DNA from: Brumimicrobium sp041655765
GTDB taxonomy: Bacteria > Bacteroidota > Bacteroidia > Flavobacteriales_D > Crocinitomicaceae
NCBI GenBank assembly: GCA_041655765.1
Contig: JBBAEU010000005.1
Coordinates: forward strand, 59,233 to 123,232
Direction of reading: 5' to 3'
Length of the DNA: 64,000 nt
Shown: one piece after another, positions 26,195-35,432 of the stretch
Numbering within the stretch: position 1 is the first letter of the stretch
How the letters are laid out: the number at the start of each line of letters is the position of its first letter
Program-made: the position numbers and the translations under genes
The notes under the pieces: generated by a model
Database searches by the model: none
Told to the model about the DNA's origin: nothing
What the model saw: only the letters and a program-made list of their open reading frames with translations

Positions 26195-27514
26195 ATGAAG
26201 TTAGTAGTTAAAATAGTTGTACTTATTGGATTATTTTCCACAACAATCTCTTCATGTAAGGTTAAGAACCTAGAAGATATCAATATTCCAAAATCGGATT
26301 TTAGTCGTTTCAATTATGTATTAGCAACGGAAGACGCATCAACGGAAGATATTACTACATTTTTTGCATACAATCCATCGAATATAAGTCCAAATAAAAT
26401 CTATGATTTATTTAATGAGGAAGACTTATTTATTAACTCAAATCCTTCTACTTCCTCGGGACATGTTTCAATGAATCAATTTTTCTTCTCTTTAGCGAAA
26501 GATAAACAAGGATATTCATCAACTCCTGGACTATACCGCTTGACGTTGAATACAAAGAATAGGGTTTATATTGAAGACAATTTGAGTATTTCAAAAAACA
26601 ATTTATTTCCTGCGCGACAGCTTTGTATTGTTAATGAAAATTTAGGTTTTTTCTACAATGAAGGAAAAGATGCACATAAAATCATGGTATTTAATCCTAC
26701 AAAAATGGAACTAACGGGTTCAATTGATTTAAAACCGATAATTGAATCTTTCCGACCTGATGCAGACTGGGTGGATAATGCGGGCAATAATTTGGTCAGA
26801 ACAGGCTCATTAGTTATCGAAGAAAACGAAGGAAAATTATATGTTAGCATCGTTTTTTTAGAAACTGCTGGTTTAAATTTAATATCTAACGATGAAAACC
26901 ATTTTTACTTAGCCGTCATTGATATTTCGAGCTTAGAAGTTGAAAAAATCATTGCTTATGAAGGTGTAAAAACAGTTGGTTTTTTTGTTTCTGAAAATAA
27001 AGCAACAACTGTCGATGATAACGGAAATTTATATTTTTGTTCTTGGGGTTGGAACCAATTTAATGAAGGAAATCCTTCAAAAATATTCAGAATTAAAAGT
27101 GGAGAAACAGAATTTGACATGGCTTGGGAAATCGACATAGAAAACCTTTTTGGACAAGGAAGAATTGCACAATCCATCATTTCATACAACAATAAAATTT
27201 ATGTACATATTTCAGATATTGCGTATCCTTTTTACAGTTCGGATGGTAATCCAGAAAGTATGAGTATGTCGTATTATGTAATTGACCCAAGCACACCTGA
27301 CCAATATGAACAACTCAACATTCCTGCCTCAAATGCTTCCAATCGAATAAATGTTTTTTCTATTATTGATGGAAATTTAATGATTGCTGTACCCAATGCA
27401 GAAAATGGTAAGTTTAATGGATTGTACCAACTAAAATCAAACGGAGAATTAGAAAAATATATCCAAATTGAAAATAAATATAGACCGACAAGGTTGTATA
27501 AATTAGAAAATTAA
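26195..27514 (+). CDS. DUF4374-like beta-propeller lipoprotein (XusB-like)
   Basis: A 439-residue lipoprotein with lipobox TISSC (Cys20-21 region), then SDFSRFNYVLAT and repeated beta-strand blocks (GLYRLTLNTKNRVY, KIMVFNPTKMELTGSIDL, LYVSIVFLETAG, NLYFCSWGWNQF, KIFRIKSGETEFD) consistent with a propeller. This matches my memory of the DUF4374 family, whose Bacteroides member XusB is a surface siderophore-capturing lipoprotein encoded beside the receptor XusA. It starts 10 bases after the receptor stop, so co-transcription is likely. The assignment rests on recalled features and context and should be read as probable. Confidence 0.6.
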   Translation: MKLVVKIVVLIGLFSTTISSCKVKNLEDINIPKSDFSRFNYVLATEDASTEDITTFFAYNPSNISPNKIYDLFNEEDLFINSNPSTSSGHVSMNQFFFSLAKDKQGYSSTPGLYRLTLNTKNRVYIEDNLSISKNNLFPARQLCIVNENLGFFYNEGKDAHKIMVFNPTKMELTGSIDLKPIIESFRPDADWVDNAGNNLVRTGSLVIEENEGKLYVSIVFLETAGLNLISNDENHFYLAVIDISSLEVEKIIAYEGVKTVGFFVSENKATTVDDNGNLYFCSWGWNQFNEGNPSKIFRIKSGETEFDMAWEIDIENLFGQGRIAQSIISYNNKIYVHISDIAYPFYSSDGNPESMSMSYYVIDPSTPDQYEQLNIPASNASNRINVFSIIDGNLMIAVPNAENGKFNGLYQLKSNGELEKYIQIENKYRPTRLYKLEN

Positions 27515-27520
27515 AATGGT

Positions 27521-27973
27521 TTAATAAACCGCAACAACTTTATGGCTATTATTGCCTAAAGCCACCTCATCACCCGCTTTCTTTCCTATAAAAAGTTGAC
27601 CCAATGGAGAGGCTAAAGAAATTGCGAAAATCTCGGAGTCATCTGTGACAATTTTGCCCAATCCAATTCCCAAAAAGAACAAACTTTTTTCTGTTTCAAT
27701 GATGCTTCCTTTTTGAATGCTATCTGATATTTTACTCATTCTAATTTCCTTCAATTCTTGAAGAAGCAATTTTTGATTAAAGATTTGCGATTCAATATGG
27801 TCAATTTCTTGTTGAACCATTTCTCTACTTGTTTCATATTTGTCGGCTGCGCTACTTTTTGTATCTTCATTACGCGATAAGATTAAGTCATCACGTTGTT
27901 GAATACTCAACGCTAACCGTTGAGATAATTCATCATGAATTTTAAAAATGATACTTTGTCGTTGGTGTTTCAT
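27521..27973 (-). CDS. GreA/GreB-family C-terminal-domain protein
   Basis: The 150 residues comprise an N-terminal helical hairpin (~5-75, strongly charged with QQRDDLILSRNEDTKSSAADKYETSREMVQQEI) and a C-terminal FKBP-like domain with SPLGQLFIGKKAGDEVAL, the signature of GreA/GreB transcript-cleavage factors. The coiled coil contains the SSAADKYETSREM pattern of Bacteroidota GreA/B-like proteins rather than that of canonical GreA. It may bind the RNA polymerase secondary channel; cleavage activity is not certain. Homologues are often mislabelled 3-oxoacyl-ACP synthase. Its start overlaps the aroA stop by 4 bases. Confidence 0.8.
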   Translation of the reverse strand: MKHQRQSIIFKIHDELSQRLALSIQQRDDLILSRNEDTKSSAADKYETSREMVQQEIDHIESQIFNQKLLLQELKEIRMSKISDSIQKGSIIETEKSLFFLGIGLGKIVTDDSEIFAISLASPLGQLFIGKKAGDEVALGNNSHKVVAVY

Positions 27974-29226
27974 AAACTGTTAAAATCATCATAAAAATGT
28001 GGATATGATTTATCAATCGCACCTGAATCGTGAATTATTATTTCAGCAGTTGAACCAATTGAAAACAGGGACAAAGCCATCGCCATTCTATGGTCATTAT
28101 GAGAGAAAAATTCAACCACTTTATCTCTGTTTATTGTTCCTCCATAAATGTGCATTTTATTATCTTCTATCAAAACTTTTATACCAATTTTAGAAAATTC
28201 CGTTTGAATTGCAGTTGCTCTATTACTTTCTTTGTGTAACAATCTATCACTTCCTATAATTGTGGATTTCCCGTTGGCATAAGCTGCCAAAACAGCTAAC
28301 GGAGGAAACAAGTCTGGACATTCTGTAGCGTCAATTTCAAAAGGAATCATTTGATTTTTCTTTACTTTTAAATCATTTCTATTCCATTCGATAGAAGCTC
28401 CGAATTTTTCCAAAGCATCAATTATTCTTCTATCTCCTTGTTTTGAATATTTTTTTAATCCCAACAACTCGACTTCTCCGCCTAATGCAGCCGAAACTGT
28501 AAGAAACGAGGCAGAACTCCAATCCCCTTCTACAACATAATCGACAGGTCTTGCAACCTCTTGATTTCCTTCTATTTTAAAATAATGAAAACCAGATTGA
28601 TCAAATTCTAATTGAAAATCTCGCAAAAGCTCCAATGTCATAGACAAATATGGCTTACTTGTAGGATTTTTGACTACAATCTCTGTATCCTTATTTAAAA
28701 AAGGAGCAACAAGCAATACGCCAGTAATGAATTGAGAGCTTATGCTACCATCAAGTTCAACCGAATAATTAGAAGTTTTACCTGAAATAACCAATGGGAT
28801 TTTTCCATCATTACTAATTACGTTTTTACCAAACTGCTGGAGTCCCTCAATGGCCATATCCATTGTTCTATTTTTCAAAGAACCAGAACCATTGATTATC
28901 ACTTCTTGGTCAAACAACAAAGAAAACGCACTAAATAAGCGTGTGCTTAAACCTGATTCTCCACAATCAATCTCAATGGGTTGATTTGTATTTTCGATGG
29001 GTCTAATAACAATAAGAGAATCATTGTCTTCAATAAATTGAACGCCTAAGGAGGCAATTATCTTTTTTGCAGCTTGAACATCTTCACTATTTCCTATATT
29101 AGAAATAACGACATTATCTTGGGAAAGTGCCGATAAAGCGATAACTCTTTGAGCATAACTTTTTGAAGGTGGTACTTTTATTGTGCCACGAATATTGGTT
29201 TTGGGAAACAGGACAACTTCATTCAT
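27970..29226 (-). CDS. aroA: 3-phosphoshikimate 1-carboxyvinyltransferase (EPSP synthase)
   Basis: The start at 29226 (MNEVVLFPK) is preferred to an in-frame ATG nine codons upstream, whose extra residues (FFYYYL) are not part of the fold. The 418-residue enzyme joins shikimate-3-phosphate and PEP in aromatic amino acid synthesis. Motifs visible are PPSKSYAQRVIALSALS (substrate loop), CGESGLSTRLFSAF, GSGSLKNRTM, SSQFITGVLLVAPF and the C-terminal NDHRMAMALSLF. Residues replacing the usual GNAGTA/GTALR loop (GESGLSTR) are as in Bacteroidota AroA. It forms a 4-base-overlap operon with the GreA/B-like gene. Confidence 0.93.
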   Translation of the reverse strand: MNEVVLFPKTNIRGTIKVPPSKSYAQRVIALSALSQDNVVISNIGNSEDVQAAKKIIASLGVQFIEDNDSLIVIRPIENTNQPIEIDCGESGLSTRLFSAFSLLFDQEVIINGSGSLKNRTMDMAIEGLQQFGKNVISNDGKIPLVISGKTSNYSVELDGSISSQFITGVLLVAPFLNKDTEIVVKNPTSKPYLSMTLELLRDFQLEFDQSGFHYFKIEGNQEVARPVDYVVEGDWSSASFLTVSAALGGEVELLGLKKYSKQGDRRIIDALEKFGASIEWNRNDLKVKKNQMIPFEIDATECPDLFPPLAVLAAYANGKSTIIGSDRLLHKESNRATAIQTEFSKIGIKVLIEDNKMHIYGGTINRDKVVEFFSHNDHRMAMALSLFSIGSTAEIIIHDSGAIDKSYPHFYDDFNSL

Positions 29227-29250
29227 TATACGAAGGTAATAATAAAAAAA

Positions 29251-29302
29251 CAAGGTGACTGAGGAGGTTCCGATTTATCTGGAGCGTCTCGAAGTCACCT
29301 TG
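29251..29302 (-). terminator. Terminator after the DUF3078 protein gene
   Basis: Perfect 10-base arms CAAGGTGACT and AGTCACCTTG enclose a 32-base loop that itself can pair. On the minus strand the second arm is followed by seven T residues. It lies between the DUF3078 gene and aroA, both on the minus strand. Confidence 0.75.
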
Positions 29303-29322
29303 TATTTTTTGAGTAGTTTGTT

Positions 29323-30279
29323 TTACTCTTTTTCTTGGAAGTTTGCCATACGATAAGAAATACCTACACCCAATACTTGTTTAAATTGTGTTCTAGGACC
29401 AACGTTACCATGCCGATCAGTAATCATGATGTCATCATCATAAATTAAGTTAAAATGTAACATTGCTGAAAACCATTTATTGATTTTAAAGTCAAAAATA
29501 ACTTCAGCATTTACATCGATATTTTTTGGTTCTTCAAGGTAATTTGTAAACAATTCAAGACGAGAACGTAAGTTTATATTTTTAAGAATTTCTTTTTTAT
29601 ATATAAATCTAAAATATGCTCCCATTTCTGCTCGAAAGTTCTTTCCTGGAGTCACAACATCCCCCAAAGCATTGTACTCTGCTGGTTCTACACCAAATGC
29701 CCCTGCATCTGCCAATCTCTGATTTTGCACAATGGTAAATTTACCAGATAAAGGAGAAAGCATAATCTTTAGGTTATCATTTGGAATATATTCAATACCC
29801 AAAGATACGTTAACATAGCCAGGCGACATGAATTTTGAAGCAAACAATGAATCCCCTGGATTTGCGAATCCTTCAACAAATTGAGTTTTAAAACCACCCA
29901 ATAATGAAAGGTACCATGGGTCTTTAAGACCATAAGAGAAAGTTGACTGTACATCCAATACATCATCTGTTTTCTCCAATGGGGAATCAAAATATTTAAT
30001 CCCGCCTAGACCAGCTGTTAAATAATTAGACCACTTCAAATCATCTTTACTCCATTCTGCAAAGGCATTAATAAAGGCTAATCCAGAGATATTATTTCTA
30101 CCTCCAGCAGACCAATTTGTAAAGGACGATTGTGTTACATTGAGTGAGTAAATACTTTCTAATTTCCAGTTTGATTGTTCTTTAGCATCAATTTCTGGTG
30201 TGTCCTGTGCATTCATTGAACCTGTGAAAAACGCAAGTAACGTAGTAAATACAAGGGATTTTAAAATTTGTTTATTCAT
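29323..30279 (-). CDS. DUF3078-type outer-membrane protein
   Basis: The 318 residues begin with a signal peptide (FFTGSMNAQ) followed by WKLESIYSLNVTQSSFTNWSAGGRNNISG, the conserved N-terminal block of the DUF3078 family of Bacteroidota. Alternating amphipathic strands throughout (LKWSNYLTAGLGGIKY, PWYLSLLGGFKTQFVEGF, NINLRSRLELFTNYLE, MLHFNLIYDDDI) and a C-terminal VLGVGISYRMANF indicate a beta-barrel. Function is not established for the family. It is a single gene with its own terminator. Confidence 0.82.
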   Translation of the reverse strand: MNKQILKSLVFTTLLAFFTGSMNAQDTPEIDAKEQSNWKLESIYSLNVTQSSFTNWSAGGRNNISGLAFINAFAEWSKDDLKWSNYLTAGLGGIKYFDSPLEKTDDVLDVQSTFSYGLKDPWYLSLLGGFKTQFVEGFANPGDSLFASKFMSPGYVNVSLGIEYIPNDNLKIMLSPLSGKFTIVQNQRLADAGAFGVEPAEYNALGDVVTPGKNFRAEMGAYFRFIYKKEILKNINLRSRLELFTNYLEEPKNIDVNAEVIFDFKINKWFSAMLHFNLIYDDDIMITDRHGNVGPRTQFKQVLGVGISYRMANFQEKE

Positions 30280-30405
30280 TTTATTTATAAATTTTAATCT
30301 AAACTATAAACGCAAATATATGATATTTTTAAAGTTTGCAAAATTTTTCAATTCTTTGAATCAAACTTTTACACCTTATACCTAAGATAAACAACAAGAA
30401 ATTTG

Positions 30406-30413
30406 TATCTTCG
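30406..30413 (+). promoter_or_regulatory. Probable -7 element for the thiolase gene
   Basis: TATCTTCG is one base from TAnnTTTG and lies 26 bases before the ATG at 30440. No -33 TTTG is seen at the right distance. Confidence 0.4.
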
Positions 30414-30439
30414 CATCACAATTTAGAAAAATAAAAATC

Positions 30440-31615
30440 ATGAGAGAAGTTTACATTGTTTCTGCAGTCAGAACGCCAATTGGAAGTTTTTTAGGAGGAC
30501 TTTCGAGTGTTCCTGCTCCGCAATTAGGTGCAACTGCAATTAAAGGTGCTATTGAAAGAGCTAATATCGATAAAGATAAGGTTGATGAAGTTTTTATGGG
30601 AAATGTGCTACAAGCAAATCTTGGGCAAGCTCCTGCGCGACAGGCTTCAATTTTAGCTGGATTATCTGATTCCATCCCTGCAACAACAGTTAACAAAGTT
30701 TGTGCTTCGGGAATGAAAGCAATTTCATTGGCTGCGCAATCAATCTTAGCGGGCGACAATGAAGTTGTTGTAGCTGGAGGAATGGAAAACATGAGCAGTG
30801 TTCCGCATTATATTGACGGAAGAAATGGAGTGAAATTAGGCGACATTAAGGTTGTTGATGGAATGGTGAAAGACGGACTAACAGATGCTTACGGGAAAAT
30901 CCACATGGGCGTTTGCGCAGATGAATGTGCAACAGAGTACAATATTTCTCGTGAGGAACAAGATAATTTTGCTATCAATTCATATAAAAAATCTGCAAAA
31001 GCATGGGAAAACGGTTGGTTTGATAATGAAATCATTCCTGTTGAAGTGCCTCAAAGAAAAGGAGAGCCAATTATCATAAAAGAAGATGAAGAATATAAAA
31101 ACGTAATGATGGAAAAAATTCCAACTTTACGAGCTGTTTTCAGTAAAGACGGGACTGTAACCGCAGCCAACGCTTCAACATTAAACGATGGTGCTTCTGC
31201 ATTGGTTTTAGCATCTAAAGAAGCTATTGAAAAATACGGATTAAAACCCATTGCAAGAGTTGTAAGTTATGCCGATGCTTCTCAAGAGCCTAAATGGTTT
31301 ACAACTTCTCCAAACAAGGCGCTTCGCAAAGCCTTGGATAAAGCAAACTTAAAAGCGTCAGATATTGATTTTTGGGAGTTAAACCAAGCTTTTTCTGTGG
31401 TTGGATTAGTTAATACAAAATTATTAGAAATTAATCCTGAAAAAGTGGATGTTCACGGAGGTGCCGTGGCACTTGGACACCCTCTCGGAAATTCAGGGTC
31501 AAGAATTATTGTAACATTAATCAACGTTTTAAAACAACAAGGAGGGAAAGTTGGCGCTGCTGGAATCTGTAATGGTGGAGGTGGCGCTTCTGGAATGGTA
31601 ATTGAGTTGGTTTAG
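30440..31615 (+). CDS. Acetyl-CoA C-acetyltransferase (thiolase)
   Basis: A 391-residue thiolase of biosynthetic/degradative acetoacetyl-CoA type. The nucleophile Cys88 is in NKVCASGMKA, the catalytic His in GGAVALGHPLGNSGSR and the second catalytic Cys in GICNGGGGASGM. The length and fold match class II thiolases (PhaA/AtoB). It reversibly condenses two acetyl-CoA or cleaves 3-ketoacyl-CoA in the cytoplasm. It stands alone with its own terminator, so there is no direct sign of a fatty-acid oxidation or polyhydroxybutyrate operon here. Confidence 0.94.
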   Translation: MREVYIVSAVRTPIGSFLGGLSSVPAPQLGATAIKGAIERANIDKDKVDEVFMGNVLQANLGQAPARQASILAGLSDSIPATTVNKVCASGMKAISLAAQSILAGDNEVVVAGGMENMSSVPHYIDGRNGVKLGDIKVVDGMVKDGLTDAYGKIHMGVCADECATEYNISREEQDNFAINSYKKSAKAWENGWFDNEIIPVEVPQRKGEPIIIKEDEEYKNVMMEKIPTLRAVFSKDGTVTAANASTLNDGASALVLASKEAIEKYGLKPIARVVSYADASQEPKWFTTSPNKALRKALDKANLKASDIDFWELNQAFSVVGLVNTKLLEINPEKVDVHGGAVALGHPLGNSGSRIIVTLINVLKQQGGKVGAAGICNGGGGASGMVIELV

Positions 31616-31675
31616 TTGTAAAATTGTTAGCCTCAATTCGATTATAAAATTGACATTCAATTCATTCTCAATAAT

Positions 31676-31702
31676 AAAAAGGAGCGAGATTCGCTCCTTT
31701 TT
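31676..31702. terminator. Bidirectional terminator between thiolase and the convergent operon
   Basis: The arms AAAAAGGAGCGA and TCGCTCCTTTTT form a 12-base perfect stem with a three-base loop. The A and T runs allow it to end both the plus-strand thiolase transcript and the minus-strand operon ending at 31724. Confidence 0.85.
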
Positions 31703-31723
31703 ATTTTTTAAATAAGTTTGTTT

Positions 31724-32194
31724 TTACACCAAATGTGCATAATGACTATCTTCGATTTTCTTTGGCCAAGACTGTCTAAACTCTCCTAAGTTAGTTATCA
31801 GCGAATCAAAAACTTTTGCGTTTGGATGATTTGATAATTCTGAGAAATGGATTTGTTTCATCTCGTTATCTTCTTGAATTGTAACATTCATTCTGTTAAA
31901 AAAGTCTATCCCATGTTTTTGACCGAGTTCTTTGATGAATCTTGTTTTTTTATCCACAGAACCACCACACAGACCAACTTTCGTTTGGTCAACCACAATC
32001 ATTACAATAAATGGATTGAGAACTTGTGCTGTTGCGATAAGTGTATTTCCATGTGAATCCCAATCTTCAGTATATTCGCGTATAGAGTTTCCTATGTCAT
32101 TTATCTCACGCTCAGTCATAGCACGATTACTTTGATAAAACCAAACGCGCGACTCATCAGAAAAATCTGATATTCTTTCTTTAAATGTTTCCAT
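31724..32194 (-). CDS. Conserved Bacteroidota protein of unknown function
   Basis: The 156-residue cytoplasmic protein starts METFKERISDFSDESRVWFYQSNRAMTEREINDI and continues with WDSHGNTLIATAQVLNPFIVMIVVDQTKVGLCGGSVDKKTRFI. This pattern is familiar from small conserved Bacteroidota proteins that are sometimes mislabelled as ABC transporter ATPases; there is no Walker motif. It is the last gene of a four-gene minus-strand operon (MCE protein, Fe-S membrane protein, CCG protein, this gene) with gaps of 17-24 bases. The conserved position suggests a link to the Fe-S proteins, but no function can be assigned. Confidence 0.75.
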   Translation of the reverse strand: METFKERISDFSDESRVWFYQSNRAMTEREINDIGNSIREYTEDWDSHGNTLIATAQVLNPFIVMIVVDQTKVGLCGGSVDKKTRFIKELGQKHGIDFFNRMNVTIQEDNEMKQIHFSELSNHPNAKVFDSLITNLGEFRQSWPKKIEDSHYAHLV

Positions 32195-32217
32195 TACTCC
32201 TTATTTTTTGAATAACT

Positions 32218-33012
32218 CTATAAATCGGCTGCTGATGCAATGAGTTCGGCAATATCAATTACCTCCATTTTACCATCTTGGTTTTTATTTTTCACACCAT
32301 CAGCCATCATTGTTTTACAGAAAGGACAAGCCGTAGCAATTACATTTGCCTTTACTTCCATTGCTTCTTCGGTTCTTAACGTGTTAATTTCTTTATTTCC
32401 ACGTTCTGCTTCTTTAAACATCTGCGCGCCTCCAGCACCACAACAAAGGGCATTTTGACGACAGTGACGCATTTCAACCAGTTCCGCATCTAATTTTTTT
32501 AGCAATTCTCGTGGAGCTTCGTAAATTCCATTTCCTCGCCCCAAATAACAAGGGTCATGATATGTAATTTTTCTTCCTTTATATGTTTCTCCTCCTTCTA
32601 CAACAAGTTTGCCATCATCGATTAACCCCTGAATTAATTGAGAGTGATGAACAATGTCGTAATTCCCTCCCAATTCAGGATATTCATTTTTGATGGTATT
32701 AAAACAATGAGGACATCCTGTAACGATTTTTTTAATTCCATATCCATCCAAAACCTGGATATTCTGCATCGCTTGCATTTGGAATAAAAATTCGTTTCCT
32801 GCACGTTTTGCGGGGTCTCCAGTACAAGACTCTTCTGAACCTAAAACTGCAAAACTTATCTCACATTTATTTAAAATTTTAACAATTGCCTTTGTTATTT
32901 TCTTTGCTCTATCATCAAAACTCCCCGAACATCCAATCCAAAAAAGAATATCAGGCATTTCACCTTTTGCTGCCATTTCTGCCATTGTAGGCACTTTCAA
33001 TGTATTGCTCAT
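32218..33012 (-). CDS. (Fe-S)-binding CCG-domain protein, HdrB/GlpC-like
   Basis: The 264 residues carry two cysteine-rich CCG-type domains. The first has WIGCSGSFDDRAKKI, ESCTGDPAKRAGNE and GCPHCFNTIKNEYPELGG; the second has YHDPCYLGRG, RQNALCCGAGGAQMFKE and ATACPFCKTMM. This is the arrangement of heterodisulfide-reductase subunit B and related electron-transfer proteins, which hold a non-cubane or [4Fe-4S] cluster. The first CCG reads CTG, the usual form in this GNE-containing subfamily. It follows the membrane Fe-S protein by 24 bases and is presumably its soluble partner. The donor and acceptor are unknown. Confidence 0.87.
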   Translation of the reverse strand: MSNTLKVPTMAEMAAKGEMPDILFWIGCSGSFDDRAKKITKAIVKILNKCEISFAVLGSEESCTGDPAKRAGNEFLFQMQAMQNIQVLDGYGIKKIVTGCPHCFNTIKNEYPELGGNYDIVHHSQLIQGLIDDGKLVVEGGETYKGRKITYHDPCYLGRGNGIYEAPRELLKKLDAELVEMRHCRQNALCCGAGGAQMFKEAERGNKEINTLRTEEAMEVKANVIATACPFCKTMMADGVKNKNQDGKMEVIDIAELIASAADL

Positions 33013-33036
33013 TATATAATTAGTCTTTAAATTTAT

Positions 33037-34374
33037 TTAATCTTCATCTACCCATTTCATACGGTCGTCTTGACTGTATTGCCATGGTGCACCATTATTT
33101 TCTATATTCGAGAACATTCCTGTTAATTCAGTTGGGGCGTCTGACTCTTCCATTACTAAATACCTTCTCATATCGGTAATGATAGACAAAGGATCAATAT
33201 TAACAGGACAAGCCTCTACACATGCATTACAAGAAGTACAAGCCCACAATTCTTCTTTGGTAATGTAGCTGTGTAGATTTTTACCATCATCAAATTCATT
33301 TCCGTTTTTTCGGACTCCTGCTCCTTTTTCCATCAAACGATCTCTAGTATCCATCATGACTTTACGGGGTGAGAGTAATTTCCCTGTCTGATTTGCAGGA
33401 CAAACTTCGGTACATCTACCGCACTCCGTACAAGAATATGAATCTAACAATTGCTTCCAAGAAAGATCTTCCACGTCTTTCGCACCAAATCTTGCTGGTT
33501 GTTGTGCTTCCTCCCCTTCTGCTGGTACCGCAAACGGATCAGCTTCAGGATCCATCATCATTTGCACTTCTTTTAATACATCAGGGTTGTTAGTGAATTT
33601 CCCTTTTGGCTCTAAGTTAGAGAAGTATGTGTTTGGGAACGCCAACATAATATGAAGGTGCTTTGAATAAGGTAAATAATTTAAAAAAGCGAATACCATA
33701 ATGATATGTCCCCACCAACCAATTCTTTCTAAAACGTGGAGTGTTGACACATCAATTCCTGCAAAAACAGTTGTTCCCAACCATTGAGAAAAGAAGAAAC
33801 CAAATGTTCCATCTCCTAAATCTTGCGCATGTGACATTCCTTGTGCATACAATGCTTCATCAGCTCCGTTCATTGTAAAAATAAAGCCGATAAGCATCAA
33901 TTCCATTACCAAAATTAAGTTACCATCTATTCTTGGCCAGCCTTTCATTTCTGGCATACTCAAACGTTTGATTCTGATAACATTACGCCTCCATAAAAAG
34001 GCAACTGTAGCAACGAAGGCAAATAAAGATAAGAATTCAATAAATGAAATTATGAATGTGTAAAATCCTCCAAGTGCAGGTCGAAAGATTCTGTGTGAAC
34101 CTGAAATACCATCTACAATGATTTCAATTAATTCAATTTGTGTAATGATAAATGCTGCATAAATACAAAAATGCAAAAATGCAGGAAGTGGTTTTTTGAA
34201 CATTTTTTTCTGCCCAAATGCTACCAATAGCATTGTTCTCAGTCGCTCTTTTTTATTGTCTGTTCTGTCGATAGACCGACCCAATTTAATATTATCGTAA
34301 ATCCTTTTAGCGTTAATACCAAACAAGGTAAAAGCTCCGATTAATAATACTGTAAAAATAATACTTGATACCAT
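33037..34374 (-). CDS. Membrane 4Fe-4S ferredoxin-type protein, HdrC/DsrM-like
   Basis: The 445 residues comprise an N-terminal membrane part with about five to six helices, including His residues suited to heme or quinone contacts (FLHFCIYAAFIITQIELIEI, WWGHIIMVFAFLNYLPYSKHLH). A cytoplasmic part has two ferredoxin motifs, CTECGRCTEVCP (~312-323) and CTSCNACVEACP (~376-387). With the CCG-domain protein it forms an Hdr-like module that probably moves electrons between the quinone pool and a soluble carrier. The combination is common in Bacteroidota, where its partner is not settled. It starts 17 bases after the MCE gene. Confidence 0.87.
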   Translation of the reverse strand: MVSSIIFTVLLIGAFTLFGINAKRIYDNIKLGRSIDRTDNKKERLRTMLLVAFGQKKMFKKPLPAFLHFCIYAAFIITQIELIEIIVDGISGSHRIFRPALGGFYTFIISFIEFLSLFAFVATVAFLWRRNVIRIKRLSMPEMKGWPRIDGNLILVMELMLIGFIFTMNGADEALYAQGMSHAQDLGDGTFGFFFSQWLGTTVFAGIDVSTLHVLERIGWWGHIIMVFAFLNYLPYSKHLHIMLAFPNTYFSNLEPKGKFTNNPDVLKEVQMMMDPEADPFAVPAEGEEAQQPARFGAKDVEDLSWKQLLDSYSCTECGRCTEVCPANQTGKLLSPRKVMMDTRDRLMEKGAGVRKNGNEFDDGKNLHSYITKEELWACTSCNACVEACPVNIDPLSIITDMRRYLVMEESDAPTELTGMFSNIENNGAPWQYSQDDRMKWVDED

Positions 34375-34391
34375 AATAGTTATTGTGTTAC

Positions 34392-35432
34392 TTACTGAAT
34401 TGTATCTAGAATTCCCCTCAAACGTTTTTCCTCATCTTTTGTCAAGGTTACACCTTTTGTTTTCCGTCCAAATACTGAAATATGAATATACCTTTCAGGA
34501 TGTTCTTTAATATCATCTGCTAAAGTCTGAAGTTTTCTATTCGTAATATTCAATTCATCGTATAGTTTATCATCTTTAAGCAATTTCCCTAATGTTCCTT
34601 TTCCTTCAGCAGCTTCTCCGAGCGCTTCATTTAAAGTTTCCAATGTTTTGGTTGCCTCTGTAATGGTCTTTTTTAAGTCAGCCGTCATCAATGAATCGGC
34701 AATTGAATTCACATTTCCAACCAGTTTTGAAATTTCTTGGTTGGTTGTTTTGAAATTTTCTGTAATATTTTCAACATTAGAGAAGATATTTCCTAATTTT
34801 TCTTTTTCAGAGATAATTAGGTTATCTAAGTTATAGGCAACATTTCCGAAACGAGAAATGGCAATTTTCACCTCATTTAATCCTTTATCTAATGTATAAG
34901 CAGCAGATGTATCCCAGAATACAGAAACGGAATTGACAATGTTTTCGATGGAAACCATCAAATCTTCCAACTTTTGTTTTACTGGTAAAAGTTCATTTTC
35001 AATTTGTTCAGTTAGTTCTTGACTTACTGTACCAACAAGTGTATCACCAACTTCATAATAACCTTCATCGGCAATAAAATTTTGAAGCAATTGTACCTCT
35101 GTGCTAAGTACGCCCGGAACAATTCGAATCCCCGAACCTTTTGCAATTCTCAAATTTTTTGTTTGAATACTATATGTCACCAAAACCCGCTTGCTTGGAT
35201 TGGTATATTCATTTGGACTTACCAAGTCAACAGATAAAATCTTACCTACTTCAACCCCATTTAAAGTTACAGAAGAAGAAGGTTGTAATGACCCTGATGT
35301 AGGAAAAAAAGCATAATAGACTTTATCTCCACCAAAGAAACTGCTTCCTTTTAGATAGTTTACTCCCAATATCAAAAGTGCTGTTGCCAAGATGACTACG
35401 AGACCAATTTTAAATTCTTTAGATACTTTCAC
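34392..35432 (-). CDS. MCE/MlaD family protein
   Basis: A 346-residue protein with one N-terminal transmembrane helix (~8-26), a single MCE domain (~38-115; YYAFFPTSGSLQPSSSVTLNGVEVGKI) and a long helical C-terminal tail rich in heptads (ISKLVGNVNSIADSLM, TLETLNEALGEAAEG). MlaD-type proteins shuttle phospholipids between membranes with an MlaEF ABC transporter, which is not in this window. It is the first gene of the operon leading to the Fe-S module, so coupling of lipid transport and that module is positional only. Confidence 0.85.
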   Translation of the reverse strand: MKVSKEFKIGLVVILATALLILGVNYLKGSSFFGGDKVYYAFFPTSGSLQPSSSVTLNGVEVGKILSVDLVSPNEYTNPSKRVLVTYSIQTKNLRIAKGSGIRIVPGVLSTEVQLLQNFIADEGYYEVGDTLVGTVSQELTEQIENELLPVKQKLEDLMVSIENIVNSVSVFWDTSAAYTLDKGLNEVKIAISRFGNVAYNLDNLIISEKEKLGNIFSNVENITENFKTTNQEISKLVGNVNSIADSLMTADLKKTITEATKTLETLNEALGEAAEGKGTLGKLLKDDKLYDELNITNRKLQTLADDIKEHPERYIHISVFGRKTKGVTLTKDEEKRLRGILDTIQ

